Positions 21,471-32,480 of a stretch of DNA of 64,000 bases are shown here, piece by piece. The notes below the pieces were generated by a model. It worked only from the letters and a program-made list of their open reading frames with translations, did no database searches and was not told the DNA's origin. The DNA lies in assembly GCF_902806685.2 (NCBI RefSeq), contig NC_048539.1, positions 7,328,501-7,392,500 of the forward strand, in the 5' to 3' direction. How positions within the stretch are numbered: position 1 is the stretch's first letter; every line of letters begins with the position of its first letter. The DNA comes from Maniola hyperantus. Taxonomy: Eukaryota; Arthropoda; Insecta; Lepidoptera; Nymphalidae. The translations under genes and the position numbers were made by a program.

Positions 21471-21660
21471 TAATATAAAAATGAATCACTAAATGTGTTG
21501 CTGATCGCAAATCTCGAGAACAGCTGAACCGATTTTGCTAATTCTTTTTTTATAATATTCCTTGAAGTACGGGGATGGTTCTTACCGAGAGAAAAATTTA
21601 AAAAATTGCCTGAAAAAGAATCGACTGTTAGGCGGTACGAAGTTCGCCGGGGCGGCTATT
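21471..21660 (+). mobile_element. Helitron-like H4 variant
   Basis: TATAATATAAAAATGAATCA, TGTTGCTGATCGCAAATCTC, GAGAACAGCTGAACCGATTT, TATAATATTCCTTGAAGTAC and GTTCGCCGGGGCGGCTATT. The end is CTATT rather than CTAGT. Same family as 5177-5757, but with the longer GGCGGTACGAAG 3' end seen also at 29250. Confidence 0.6.
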
Positions 21661-21694
21661 ATTATAATAAAAAACCAAGATGCTGAGTTTCTAG

Positions 21695-21746
21695 CTATAT
21701 CTTGTACATGAAACCATTTGTGTGCGAGTCCGACTCGCACTTGACC
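21695..21746. repeat. Family C tip fragment
   Basis: ACATGAAACCATTTGTGTGC followed by GAGTCCGACTCGCACTTGAC, like the tip at 1-45. Confidence 0.45.
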
Positions 21747-21836
21747 TTTACCTTAGTATTTAAAAAAAAAACTTAAATGTATTAGCAAATGTAGATGAGT
21801 AAGTGCAAATATTTTCTTACACAAAAGTAGAGTTTC

Positions 21837-21955
21837 AAGGTGCTCGTTAGAGCCTTGTTTGGATGATTTATAGTCTCGGAGGCACCTTCCTTCCTTTTGA
21901 TTAATTACTTAGCTCGTGAGAAAACTATCACCTCGTATTTGCCGTGTCATGTGTA
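21837..21955 (+). repeat. Anonymous repeat L, copy 2
   Basis: GGATGATTTATAGTC, GATTAATTACTTAGCTCGTG and AGAAAACTATCACCTCGTAT match 12893-13000. Confidence 0.5.
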
Positions 21956-22074
21956 GGTACATCGTTCTTGGATGTACGACAAGGAGGCATATTATCTTAC
22001 GGTACCAAATGGTGTGGTACTAAACTCTGAGGAGTACCTATTGCAATTACTGACGTACGTAATTATTTTTATAT

Positions 22075-22235
22075 GATCAACCCATCGTTGGCTCACTACA
22101 GAACACGGGTCTCCTGTCAGAGTGTGAAGATTGGTAGACGTCACACACCTTTGAGAACATTATGAAGAACTCTCAGGCATGCAGGTTTCATCACGATGTT
22201 TTCCTTCACCGTTAAAGCAAGTGATATTTAACAAT
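22075..22235 (-). mobile_element. SINE-A fragment, head lost
   Basis: GATCAACCCATCGTTGGCTC, ACACGGGTCTCCTGTCAGAG, ACACCTTTGAGAACATTATG and ACGATGTTTTCCTTCACCGT. It stops in the TTTAACA segment before the tRNA-like head. The open frame 22179-22475 starts inside it and is not a gene. Confidence 0.6.
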
Positions 22236-22844
22236 ACTATTATAGATGTCAGTGATAGTAGTCGGGACCGACGGATGCCAAATTCTCGTGCGAACCTCAA
22301 AAGTCACCCAATCACAAATTTGGGTCAATATTACATACCCAACGCAATCGATTGCTATAGTAGGTTTTCTTTAAGTTGGTACTGTGGACACTTGTCATCA
22401 AGGAAGGTTTGTCAGCAATTCCACCCGAGTGAAACAGGGGTGAGACTATTAGTAAAATGTGTGGAAGCCTTTTGAGAAAATTGCTATTTAAATATACGCT
22501 AAACGATCTTGGGTATAGGCACTTAAAAGTTATTGTATTGTAAATTCCCTAGCACTTCCAAGCACATGTATGGCGATGTAGGCGTTTACTGTGTGAAATT
22601 TCACTATAGCAGTAGGATAAATCTACCTATAATCTTAATTCATTAGGCTCGAAAGTGCTTTTATTTTATACATGCTTAATTTTTATTTAAAAACGATTTA
22701 TTGTTGCCTTTACCAATCTAAAATAAAAGTACAATGTAAACCGATTAATTTTAATCAAAATTTTGTTGTATGTGGAAAATTTTAAAATTTGGTGTTCGAA
22801 TTTGTAGCTCCGATTGTAGCTAAGTTGGGACATAACTTCGAAAA

Positions 22845-22935
22845 GCGTCATTAAAAATAAACGCTCCGCTGGATTCAACTTTAAAAGTTAGTGTTACCCC
22901 ACCAATATTGTTTTACTGTGACCTAATTAAAATAA
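22845..22935. repeat. Dispersed anonymous repeat, copy 2
   Basis: CATTAAAAATAAACGCTCCG, CTTTAAAAGTTAGTGTTACC, CCACCAATA and GTGACCTAATTA match 4300-4400. Confidence 0.4.
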
Positions 22936-23034
22936 TATGCCCGCAGATCTACTTACAGTATACCTAACTACCACTGCACTTTACAGTACAACTATAAATC
23001 TAGGTTAACCCTAGGTTGAAACTTCAAGGGTGTC

Positions 23035-23245
23035 TGGCAGGGGGTTGCCATGATACTAAGAGCAATGCATGATGTGATTTCGAATACTGTTCCAAAAAAT
23101 ATATAAAAAAATTAGACTTTATACGTAAGATCTCCCAAAGCCACTATAATCCAAACAAACGTTCCACCCAGTGTTGGGGCAATACGCAGAGAAACTTTCA
23201 GTTTTTATAAAATAACGGAGGTATGGCTCTTAGTCCATAAAAATA
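23035..23245. mobile_element. Inverted-repeat element D, copy 2
   Basis: GGTTGCCATGATACTAAGAG, CATGATGTGATTTCGAATAC, CTCCCAAAGCCACTATAATC, CAATACGCAGAGAAACTTTC and ATAAAATAACGGAGGTATGG. The left arm is missing. Confidence 0.55.
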
Positions 23246-23249
23246 TTCT

Positions 23250-23955
23250 TAATGTTTTAAATGTCTTTCAAATATATTTCTTTCCTAGATAGTCTTTAAG
23301 ACTTGAATCAGGTAAGAGTCTAATTTTACCTAATGTGTTAAATAAAGGCTGAGTATCAAGGTATCCGCTCTTATTACACGAGATTGCTTCAGAAGTGATT
23401 GGATCCAGAGTAAGGCCGATTGGAGCCGCTGACTATGCAATTTTCTCTTTCATTATATTAATGAATACCCTTACTTTCTTGGATCAAACCCACCTATTGG
23501 GTAAAGCTGGGAATACACTTATATGTACCTTGTACAATGACATACTAGCTACTTCATCCTTGCATATTATGCTGGCTACTCAGTTGTGCAATCTACTTAT
23601 ATCTGGCAAGTAACCATAGTGTAATGTGCTCATGTGGCGGCGGGAGACGAACCGCACACCAAAAAAGGTACGCGTACGAAGCAAATACATATTATGTGTA
23701 TTGAAGACTATTTCGTGTGAAGGTTAGTAAATTAAGATATTCAAACTAAGGTGTAAGTATCCTGTGTAAGTAGTAGGTATACATATAGGCAAAGGCACTC
23801 TACTATTATTTTGGACTAGGTAAATGCTAAAATTAATACGAAGTGACTGTAACTGACCTCCGCAACTGTACGAGTTACGACCAAACAGAATCAACGAGTA
23901 GCTCACGTATTTTGACTATTATTTTATTGATATTCGGCACTTTTCTACGTTGTGA
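23250..23955. other. Unannotated stretch
   Basis: The open frames 23395-23613 (+) and 23724-23906 (-) show no domain. The plus frame is moderately hydrophobic but has no further support. Confidence 0.35.
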
Positions 23956-23960
23956 CTATA

Positions 23961-24030
23961 CCACCTGCATCCAGTTCGAAAAAAAAATCTACTGAGAGGA
24001 GCAGACAAGAACTCATCAGTAACTTGTTTC
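23961..24030 (+). repeat. Repeat P fragment, copy 1
   Basis: CAGTTCGAAAAAA, ATCTACTGAGAGGAGCAGAC and AAGAACTCATCAGTAACTTG resemble 61278-61350. The GGTTCGGAA...TCTACTGAGAAGA pattern is a widespread lepidopteran repeat motif that I do not classify further. Confidence 0.45.
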
Positions 24031-24645
24031 AAAATGTAATAATATTCTCGAGCGAACGGCTGAATGTGGTTTTCGATGTAAGGAATGAGGAAGAAAGAAT
24101 AGAGGAAAGGTTTAAGTTCAAACTCGGCCCACCAATTTCATAAACTCATCCAGTTAACAACTTGGATAGTCATTGATATAGTGGTTTAGCGCAAATCGCC
24201 GCAGTAGAGCTCGAACCACGGCAGAAGAATGTCATCGCCACGCTCTTCAGAAACCGACAACGATGCGTTGTCGGTCGAACAGCTCAAGCAGTCTCCGATA
24301 TAAATATGAGGTTCTTAAAAGACCAGCGATTCGGAATAAGGATTTCTAAGATTTTTTAAACAATTAAATATTCTGAGGCACTAAAAGTAAGTAGGTATGG
24401 TGTATTCAAACAAATTTTTACAAAAGCTTTTACATCGTCAAAAGTTTCTATAATAATAAATCACCCTCTACTTCTACTAATGAAATGAATCCGGCAAGAC
24501 TCTTGAGCATATTTTCTGTTGAGAAATCTACAGATTCAAGATTAAATTTTACTTGTTGTAAATTAAACTAAGTTAGGTAAAAAGTTATGGATCTACTTAA
24601 TAAGTAAAAATTGCAATTCGGCGCTGTGCCAGGGTTGAAAATAAG

Positions 24646-24786
24646 GTACGCGACAGGTCGAGATGGCAATCGGGGAGGGAACGCCCCGCACACCCGCACA
24701 GCTCCCACGTTAACCCAGTGCGGGCGAGCGTGGGTGACGTGCGGGTGTGCTGGGCGTCCTCACGCCTCATACCCTGTCGCGGACTA
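24646..24786. mobile_element. GC-rich foldback element E, copy 1
   Basis: GTACGCGACAGGTCGAGATG and CAATCGGGGAGGGAACGCCC on the left; GGGCGTCCTCACGCC and ACCCTGTCGCGGAC on the right. The interior GCACACCCGCACAGCTCCCAC pairs with GTGGGTGACGTGCGGGTGTGC-type sequence. Nearly the whole element folds. Copies at 25759, 47270 and 54120. Confidence 0.65.
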
Positions 24787-25117
24787 TACTTAAGAAAATA
24801 TTATGTACTTGATATTTTATAATATTATTATACCTGACGGTTTTCTAAAACTTATTACAAATGTTGATAAAGCATTGTTCATGCTTTCAAACAGATTTGC
24901 AAGCAAATTTACTGAAGTCCTTCCATGGCAGGCATCCAATGTCAGTGCCAATATATCTTGCTATGTTGCACTCAAGTTGCAGTGATAAGTATGAAAAAAC
25001 TTTATTTTAGTAAGCAGATAGATAAAATTTTACGATTACCTTGGTTAGGAAATACGGATCGTGAGATCTTTTGCAAAACCTTTATCGTATTCCATTTGAG
25101 AACATTTTGTTTGAATC

Positions 25118-25398
25118 ATAATGATCAACCCATCGCCGGTTCACTACAGAGCACGGGTCTCCTCTCAGAGTGAGAGGGATCCATAGTCTATCACGCTATC
25201 CAAGTGCGGATTGGCAGACTTCACACACCTTTGAGAACATTATGGAGTGTATTCCTCACGATGTTTTTCTTCACCGTTAAAGCCAGTAATGTTTAATTAC
25301 TTAAAACGCACATAACTCCGAAAAGTTACAGGTTCGTGCCCAGATCGAACCGGGGAACTTTGATTAGGAGGCGGACGCCCTAAACACTAGGCTATCAC
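25118..25398 (-). mobile_element. SINE-A
   Basis: CATAATGATCAACCCATCGC, CACGGGTCTCCTCTCAGAGT, GTGCGGATTGGCAGACTTCA, CACGATGTTTTTCTTCACCG, then B-box AGATCGAACCGGGGAAC and the head AGGCGGACGCCCTAAACACT-AGGCTATCAC. Confidence 0.7.
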
Positions 25399-25567
25399 AT
25401 TTGTTTGAATGACCAATTCAAAATATACAGTCATTATACAGTAGGTACCTAATACGCGTGATTTGTATATACGAATAGTGATTTGATAGGTACAACTGCG
25501 GTAATACGTTCAGATTGCTTAGCGTGGTATTATCCCTTATATATCTATTATCTAGTGATAAGAGTAG

Positions 25568-25625
25568 GTGGCTCATGTATTATTTAAATTGTTCAATGAT
25601 TGGGAACGGTGCGGCTTAGTGCTTT
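25568..25625 (+). repeat. Repeat K, copy 2
   Basis: TCATGTATTATTTAAATTGT followed by TCAATGATTGGGA is shared with 15718 and 36832. The following GCGACGACGCGG block is GC-rich. Confidence 0.45.
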
Positions 25626-25758
25626 CCCTGCGACGACGCGGCGGAAGGGATCTCATTCGCATCCGCCTAATGATACCTACTCGTATCATTTGCCAAGATC
25701 GTGCCAAGATTTGTGAGGTACCTAGGTGTGGTTTATATTGTTTAAGCAGATAGGTATA

Positions 25759-25870
25759 GTCTGCGACAGGTTGAGATGGCAATCGGAGACGAGGCTGGGG
25801 ACGCCCCGTAGATCACTTGCGCTCGTCCGCACCCGATTAGCGCGGAGGCTGTGCGGCTGTGACCCCGGCT
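25759..25870. mobile_element. GC-rich foldback element E, diverged copy
   Basis: GTCTGCGACAGGTTGAGATG, GCAATCGGAGACGAGG, GGGGACGCCCCG, ATTAGCGCGGAGGCTGTGCG. The right terminal arm is missing. Confidence 0.5.
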
Positions 25871-26499
25871 AATCTCTTCGCTAACGACATTAATAATATA
25901 GGTAGTTAATATTTTACTATGTAAGTATTTTATTATGTTAGTATTTTAATTGCTATTACATCACAATATTACAGCATAATAATGTTTTTAATTAAATAAA
26001 ATTATTTCCGGGGCTTAATCTCTCTGAGGTATGGAGAAGAAGAATAGAGCAACTCGGATTTTAAATAAAACGAAAATTTAAAAGCAAAAATAAATTAAGT
26101 ATATAGAATCTTTATAAATTTCTACACACCTACTCGTAGATTTAAAGTACTTGGAGCTATGATTTCTGATTCCACGTTGTCGCTCCTTTAATATCTGTAG
26201 CACGTCCTCTGGGAGGGGCATGAAGCTACATTTTTGTGGGCAGTAAACTTCCTTTATGCCTGTCCATTACAAACCGCCAAAAGTTATTTATGTTAGCCGA
26301 AATTTAGAGCTTGCGGATAAAACCTCAAGGCGAGAATTTATTTTCCAAAATATCTTTACCACATTATTAAAAAATACCTTTGTACGCTTTTTACGTTTTA
26401 AAATTTTGTATGTAAAGAAATATCATAAAACTATTTTTTTTTTGCATCCAAATGCTTAGTTCAAAATTTTAAAATAAATCAGTACCCTTATCAGTACCC

Positions 26500-26703
26500 T
26501 CATTATAAATGCGAAAGTGTGTTTGTTTGTTGGTTTGTTGGTTGATGTTTGGCGTTAATCACGGGGCAACGGTGCAACGGATTGACGTGATTTTGTACAT
26601 GGGTATAGATAAAGACCTGGAGAGTGACATAGGCTATTTTTTATATCAGAAAATCAGAGATCCCACGGGATTTTCAACAACCTAATTCGCGGGCATCAGC
26701 TAG
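26500..26703 (+). mobile_element. Helitron-like H1
   Basis: CATTATAAATGCGAAAGTGT, a GTTT/GTTG stretch, GGGCAACGGTGCAACGGATT, GACATAGGCTATTTTTTATA, CCCACGGGATTTTCAACAAC and CGCGGGCATCAGCTAG-T. The CACGCGGACGAAGT arm of the hairpin has been deleted. Confidence 0.65.
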
Positions 26704-26739
26704 TACATAATAAGAATTACAAATCAAAAATAAGTATCA

Positions 26740-26945
26740 TCTAAACTACTGTAACGAGGCACAAAGTGGCCAGGACGTTGCCTCGTTGAAGAGGTAGGTA
26801 AAACGGCCAGTACCTACTCCGGTCACCCGTGACTCTTCGTTGACACTCCGTTAGACGGGATTACTCATTACAGGTCCATAAAAGAAGGATCTAGCATCCT
26901 CGCTCTACGAACCCAGGTGTCTACCCCAAAAGGCACAAATTATAC
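26740..26945. other. GC-richer block of unknown nature
   Basis: AACGAGGCACAAAGTGGCCA and GGACGTTGCCTCGTT form a short inverted repeat, followed by CGGTCACCCGTGACTC and TCTAGCATCCTCGCTCTACG. No open frame with a domain. Confidence 0.25.
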
Positions 26946-27020
26946 AATTATAAAAAGACAATTTTAAAAGTTCAATGCCTCCAAAAAATTATCATACGGT
27001 AGAATTTGTGAATAAGTTCT

Positions 27021-27338
27021 GTCATTATCATCATCATGATCAACCCATCACCGGCTCACTACAGAGCACGGGTCTCCTCTCAGAGTGAGAAAGGTTTTGG
27101 CCATAGTCTACCACACTGGCCATGTGCGGATTGGTAGACTTCACACACCTTGAAGAACATTTGGAGAACTCTCGGGCATGCAGGTTTCCTCACGATGTTT
27201 TTCTTCACCGTTAAAGCAAGTGATATTTAATTAATTAAAACGCACATAACTTTGAAAAGTAAGAGGTGTGTGCCCGGGATCGAACCCTCGACCTCCGATT
27301 AGAAGGCGGACGTCCGAACCACTAGGCTATCACAGCTT
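27021..27338 (-). mobile_element. SINE-A, well-preserved copy
   Basis: It carries an ATCATCATCATGATCAACCC tail, ACGGGTCTCCTCTCAGAGTG, TGTGCGGATTGGTAGACTTC, CACGATGTTTTTCTTCACCG and the B-box CGGGATCGAACCCTCGAC. The head AGAAGGCGGACGTCCGAACC-ACTAGGCTATCACAGC completes it. The (CAT)n end is the SINE 3' tail. Confidence 0.75.
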
Positions 27339-27339
27339 A

Positions 27340-28300
27340 AAATAAGTATGGTGTACAAAACATTTAAAAAGTGAAAAAGGATGAAATTGTTTCACGTTTA
27401 TTTTAATTTTTCATTTAAAACCCAAATGAAATGCGTCTCGAAACCAACTCTGTATTTTATCATTAAGATTAAAACGAAATAAGCTCAACAATTCCACATC
27501 GATTTCATGGAAAAAGCAATTAAGTGCAACGAAAGATCTCCATTTATATTACCTTGCATAAGAACAACGTTTAATTTAACTTAGTTGTAGTGTAATTAGC
27601 TAGAGTTTCAATCTATCTTCTTCTTCGACCTAGGAAGGTATTTAGAGTTTAGAGTTTTAACTCTTTTATGCATAATTACTTATACTTAATATTATTTAGG
27701 GTGGTTAGATATTATGCTTGACCAATTCAAATGCAAGAAAATACTTACATATTATGTTGTAATGAATAATGTTGAAATACATTGATGAACAAAATAGATC
27801 TTTATCTAGACAGTTTGTCAACGTTTAAAATAAAAAACTGTTTAGAATTATCGATGAACAAACAAACAAAAACGGAACCACTTTAATTCAATTTCTATTT
27901 TTTTTGTCCAATTTTGTCAATATTACCAAATAACCGTAGATCTACATTTTCAACGTTAACAAAAAAAACTGCAAGCTTTATTTAACGTTGTAAAACTTTG
28001 GTAGACCTCCATAAAATAGAAAAGTCAAATGAACTAAATATTTTATACAACGTAACAAAAATTGTTGAGTTTATTCAGTCACATATTCTATCCTAGATGA
28101 CTACTGCCTACTGCTCATTTCTTTCTATACTCATATCAAACAACTGAATTGCAATTTATAGCATTTTTTAGTTTTTTTTCCATAATTAAAGTGATAATCG
28201 GAGTCGAAGCTGTTGTTCTTTATAACTCAATTTATTGTGTCCGTTAAAAATGGGCTTTTTAAATGTAACTGAAGTACCTATATCATTATAAAACTTACGT
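27340..28300. other. Unannotated stretch
   Basis: About 1 kb of AT-rich DNA with no gene or recognised repeat. Confidence 0.4.
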
Positions 28301-28304
28301 ATCT

Positions 28305-28440
28305 AAGCAGCGGTCAAGGCATCAGGCGCGAACCCAGAAGACGTAGTTTCGAATGCGGTTCCGCAATTTTTGATATGTATTTAAAATTATTTAGAAATTT
28401 CCTTGAAATGTAGGTAAAACACTATCATAAAATTTATAAA
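28305..28440 (+). mobile_element. SINE-C copy
   Basis: GGTCAAGGCATCAGGCGCGA, ACCCAGAAGACGTAGTTTCG, then CGCAATTTTTGATATGTATT, GAAATTTCCTTGAAATGTAG and AACACTATCATAAAATTTAT. The left inverted arm of 38057 is absent here. Confidence 0.65.
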
Positions 28441-28454
28441 ATAGAGTGTATGTA

Positions 28455-28860
28455 TAGATTATCTTGCGAGCTATGGAGAGGGCTACCTATCTCAGGAGTT
28501 TCCCTGAGAGATAAAATCTGAAATGAGAAGATCCGCAGGAGAACCAAGGGCACTGACATATCCCAAACTATTAGCAAGCTGAAGTGGCTGTGCGCAGGTC
28601 ATGCCTGTCGTAGAGGCGATGGCTGTTGGAGCCGGAAAGTCCTTGAGTGGAGACCGCGTTTCAAGTAGTGTGTAGTATATGCGCGCGCAGTGTGGGACGC
28701 CCTCCAGCACGATGGACCGACGATATTATAAACAGGCTGGCGGGAAGTGGCTGGATGAGGAATGCTGAGGACCGAGTGTGGTGGCGCTCTTTAGGGAAAG
28801 CCTATGTCCAACAGTGGATGTCCACAGGCCCATAATGATGATGATGATGATGATGGTGAT
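28455..28860 (+). pseudogene. RTE-like non-LTR retrotransposon 3' stub
   Basis: Same family as 15176-15605, opposite strand. In order: CGAGCTATGGAGAGGGCTAC, GTTTCCCTGAGAGATAAAAT, a TGA stop within the former reading frame, and CTGAAGTGGCTGTGCGCAGG. An apparent insertion near 28665-28695 brings a TAG. The frame 28647-28835 then reads SVGRPPARWTDDI, AGSGWMRNAEDRVWWRSLG and KAYVQQWMSTG before the stop. An (ATG)n tract at 28832-28862 marks the 3' terminus. Stops and the insertion make it inactive. Confidence 0.8.
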
Positions 28861-29247
28861 GATAGTTTATTTTACAATTTACTAGTTATTGTTATTTTCA
28901 TAAAACTATTTAAATACCATACTTAACCCGTGAACCAACTTTATTCAACATTCCCAGTGACCATGCTTGTGGGTAATTTGTTTTGTTTAAGATCGTCGGC
29001 ACTTACTGCGACTTAATAATTATGCAAAAACTGGACGTTCGCGTCGTCGCTTGGGATTCTATTACAGGTGCAGAAAACCGGCGAAGTACATATATTTAAA
29101 GTTTTATTATTTTATAAATTACTCGGAGGTAAAAAATAAATTAAAAACGCTTTTGGGTTATTCACTAAAAATACTTCCATTTCCGGCTACTAACCAACCA
29201 ATACCTATCCTTATATTTAGCAATATATTTATTATTTCTATTGTTTA

Positions 29248-29553
29248 CTAGCTGCCCCGGCGAACTTTGTACCGCCTAACAGTCGATTCTTCAATTTTTT
29301 TCCCGGAACCCTTTCCAACACTTAAACTTTATGGTATGGAACTAAGTTCAAATTGACTTTTAAGTATTATTACGAATCTTTTTTTGTTGTTTTTGACTTT
29401 TTCAGGCAATTTTTTAAATTTTTCTCTCCGTAAGAACGATCCTCGTACTTCAAGGAGTATTATAAAAAAAAAATTTTCGAAAGCGGTTCAGCTGATCTCG
29501 AGATTTGCGATCAGCAACACATTCTGCGATTCATTTTAATATATAGAGAAGAT
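29248..29553 (-). mobile_element. Helitron-like H4, long form
   Basis: CTAGCTGCCCCGGCGAACTT, TGTACCGCCTAACAGTCGAT, TTTTTCAGGCAATTTTTTAA, TCTCTCCGTAAGAACGATCC, GGTTCAGCTGATCTCGAGAT and ATTCTGCGATTCATTTTAAT. About 100 bp longer than the tandem H4 units at 5177. Confidence 0.65.
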
Positions 29554-29575
29554 TAGTTAACTACGACAATCAGAG

Positions 29576-29650
29576 CCCTTATTATAAATGCGAAAGTGTG
29601 TTTGTTTGTTCATTTGTTGGTTTGTCCTTCAATCACGTCGCAATGGTGGC
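29576..29650 (+). mobile_element. Helitron-like H1, 5' end only
   Basis: CTTATTATAAATGCGAAAGT, a GTTTGTTTGT stretch and TTCAATCACGTCGCAATGGTG, then the match to H1 stops. Confidence 0.55.
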
Positions 29651-29654
29651 GATA

Positions 29655-30645
29655 AAGTTTATAGCCGATATTTCGAAGTGTGGGTATTTTTACTTTTTAC
29701 TTTTTAGGATTGTACTTAGGTAAAATATTCATCCTTGATTCATTTTTGACCCGTCCTTTAAATTACTCAATTTATGTATAACCTAGAGCCACTTTAATAT
29801 ACAGAAATAGCAAAAGCGCCGCTGTCGGGTAATCTATTTTGTATAAAATCGTCGGCACTCACTGCCACTTGAATTAGCGGAAGCGGTTCTTCAGGACTTG
29901 AAAATGGTTAAGAAAAATATTATGACGTAATTTTAATTTCATATTTTTACCCAACCCGCGCCGAGGTAAAAAGGATGAGATTAAAAAAGTTTGCGCATTT
30001 AAAGAACGCTTTTAGTTTTCGACTGTAATTATGGAAATTATTTTCGAAATGCACCTTTTTATGTTTTTGTGTAAGATGACACTGGGATCTTTTTTAAATA
30101 GATTAATCCGGATAATTTTTTGGGTAATCTTTGTTCACATGTCCAAAGCCAAAATGCCAACACATCGCAATTGGACTAGGCAATCCTCAGGAATGCCCAG
30201 AGCGCTTAGTCCATATCCAAAGCTTCTGCTTCTGCCTAACGAGTTTTAAATAAATAAGCCAAATTGCTTAATTAGAGTTTTAGCTTTAGCTAGGCAGTCC
30301 TGAATGATGTTACCTATATTATGAAGTAAGTATATTATATTTGAATGTGTTTGACTTTGATACAAACAATTTGTTTAGATGAACTAGAGTAAACAGAATT
30401 AGAGTTGAACTCAAATAAACCCAATAAATACAAGTAAACGGTAATTGAAAATTACCTAGACCAAAGCCGAATCAGCAAAATGGAGTTTCGTCTTTGGACT
30501 AAGAATTTAGGCACTTCTAGATTGACCACAAAACTTGTTAGACAGAAGCTGAACTTCTGACTTAAACGAAGCGCTCTCGGCATTCTTGAGAATCACCTAG
30601 GCCAATCGTGATATGCTAGCAGTTTGGCTTTGAACTATTTATTAT
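29655..30645. other. Unannotated stretch
   Basis: No gene recognised. The open frame 30031-30249 (+) has no domain and no splice context. Confidence 0.35.
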
Positions 30646-30650
30646 CTAAC

Positions 30651-30884
30651 TATATAAAACGAAAAGCTGACCGCCTGATTGACTGACTAATCTATCAACG
30701 CACAGCTGAAACTACTGGATGGATCGAGCTGAAATTTGGCATGCAGATTATGCCGTATTATGCCGTAGACATCAGCTAAGAAAGGGTTTTTGAAAACTCA
30801 ATCCCTTAGGTAGCCCCTAAGGGATTGAAATAGGGATTTGAAATTTGTGTAGTCCACACGGACAAAGTCGTGGACATACGCTAG
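30651..30884 (+). mobile_element. Helitron-like H2
   Basis: TATATAAAACGAAAAGCTGA, CTAATCTATCAACGCACAGC, GGATCGAGCTGAAATTTGGC, AAGAAAGGGTTTTTGAAAAC, GTAGTCCACACGGACAAAGT and GGACATACGCTAG-T. An internal GCCCCTAAGGG duplication makes it slightly longer. Confidence 0.65.
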
Positions 30885-30889
30885 TAACA

Positions 30890-31585
30890 CATATTTATTG
30901 ACTTTGACGAGAATTCGGCGAAATATTAAAAAATACGTGTTTACAATAAAATAAATCCATAAATATAGAAGTGAACGTCATGAAATGAGAAACACAATCA
31001 AGGGCCCAAAGGATTTAAATTTTCGTCGTTTTTAGAGTAAATAGAGACTCAACAACAATTGTATTGTATTCAAAAGAGTCTCAAGGGGGTTTAATAATAA
31101 TTGTAAAGTCTTATGGGGTGAAGAAGCTTATAGGAGCGCCTCTCTTTTAATGAAATGAGTTCTTACGAAATCGTATAAAAGTGTAGTACTTATCGACGAA
31201 AATTGGAACAGCTGTACTCAATACTCAAATATTTATTTAATTTGTGACACTCAAAGGGCTACGCAATATCAAGTGGTTAGCGCACATTCGCGACGCAAAA
31301 TGAGTTTTATTTTTTATCCAACATTTTCCTTTAGGTAGGTAAATATTTTGCTCGATTACACCTTTGGCGTACCTTTTCTTCATTATAAGCACAGCTTCAG
31401 TCGGATGTTTCTGCCTTCTAGAATTACTAAAAGGGCTAATAAGTATTAATAAAGCTTTTAAGCTTTATAAGAGTAATTTTTGTATTACCAGGCTTTTTTG
31501 GGTTTATTGCTCTATTTAGCAGTACCAAGGTATACTGGCAAATAAAGCTATACAATACTGCTTAGAAAAAAATTATACAAAAAAA
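30890..31585. other. Unannotated stretch
   Basis: No gene or recognised repeat. Confidence 0.35.
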
Positions 31586-31588
31586 AAG

Positions 31589-31632
31589 ATTCCGACGAAT
31601 TGAGAACCTCCTCCTTTTTTTGAAGTCGGTTA
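31589..31632 (-). repeat. Family Q terminal fragment
   Basis: GATTCCGACGAATTGAGAACC followed by CTCC and GAAGTCGGTTA is the terminus of the family seen at 54571, in inverted orientation. Only the end remains. Confidence 0.55.
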
Positions 31633-31750
31633 TAAATAAATAAAAAGACGAATACCACGTCAATAAAGGTTTTCCTAAAGTCCCGTGGGAACCCTTGATT
31701 CTCTTGTGTTTCTTAAGTTTTGAGCTTTTAATTAAAATCTCTATGCACCT

Positions 31751-31958
31751 ATATTATAAATGCAAACGTGTGTTTGTTTGTTGATTTGTCCTTCAATCAC
31801 TTTGCCATGGAGCAACGAATTGACGTTATTTTTTGCATGGATATAGCTAAAAACCTGGAAAGTGACAAAGGCTACTTTTTATCTCGGAAATTCAAAGAAT
31901 TCCCACGGGACTTTTAAAACCCTAAATCCACGCAAACAAAGTCGTAGGCATCAGCCAG
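31751..31958 (+). mobile_element. Helitron-like H1
   Basis: ATTATAAATGCAAACGTGTG, GTCCTTCAATCACTTTGCCA, AAAACCTGGAAAGTGACAAA, CCCACGGGACTTTTAAAACC and AAGTCGTAGGCATCAGCCAG. The terminal CTAG has mutated to CCAG. Confidence 0.65.
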
Positions 31959-31984
31959 TTAGTTTGTAAATTCAAATAAAACGT

Positions 31985-32480
31985 GTACTAGGCTAGGCGT
32001 ATTATTTCAACATTTTGCAGGATAAATCAAAAACTATTATGCATAAAAATAAACAAAATTGTACAGGTAAAGCCCTTTCATATGATAATCCCCTTTTAGT
32101 ATATTAAGTCTTAATACTTTTAATGTTGAAAATATTTATTCATGAACACATTTTAACTAATTTCTTGTGATGTAACCGCAAATTGACGGTTTTCAGATTT
32201 CCCTCTTAGGTGGTTCTATAAGACCAACCTACCTGCCAAATCTCATGATTCTAGGTCAATGGGAAGTACCCTATAGGTTTCTTGACAGACACGTCAGACA
32301 GACGGACAACGAGGTGATCCTATAACGGTTCCTTTTTAACCGACTTGCAAAAAGGAGGTGGTTGTCAATTCGGCTCGTTTATTTAAATGTATGTACACCG
32401 ATTATTTCGAGGTGTCTGGCCCGATTTGGATTTTTTAAATTAACAGTAGAAGTCTATTCCTTTTGAGGTACGGAACCCTA
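31985..32480 (-). mobile_element. Family C copy, interrupted by Q
   Basis: CATTTTGCAGGATAAATCAA, ACTATTATGCATAAAAATAA, AATCTCATGATTCTAGGTCA, CTATAGGTTTCTTGACAGAC and GTCAGACAGACGGACAACG match family C read from tip to base. Base sequence resumes as CCTTTTGAGGTACGGAACCC after the Q insertion at 32338-32456. Confidence 0.6.
32338..32456 (+). mobile_element. Family Q insertion in family C
   Basis: AACCGACTTGCAAAAAGGAG, TGTCAATTCGGCTCG, TGTATGTACACCGATTATTT, CGAGGTGTCTGGCCCGATTT. It splits the base of a family C element. It is shorter than the copy at 54571. Confidence 0.6.

Noticed and set aside
22179..22475. 98-codon plus-strand open frame
   Set aside because: Begins in a SINE-A fragment; no domain.
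24258..24278. Short hairpin CCGACAACG-ATG-CGTTGTCGG
   Set aside because: Only 9 bp of stem and a 3-base loop; too short to argue for a miRNA or terminator.
28492..28710. 72-codon minus-strand open frame
   Set aside because: Antisense of the second RTE-like stub.
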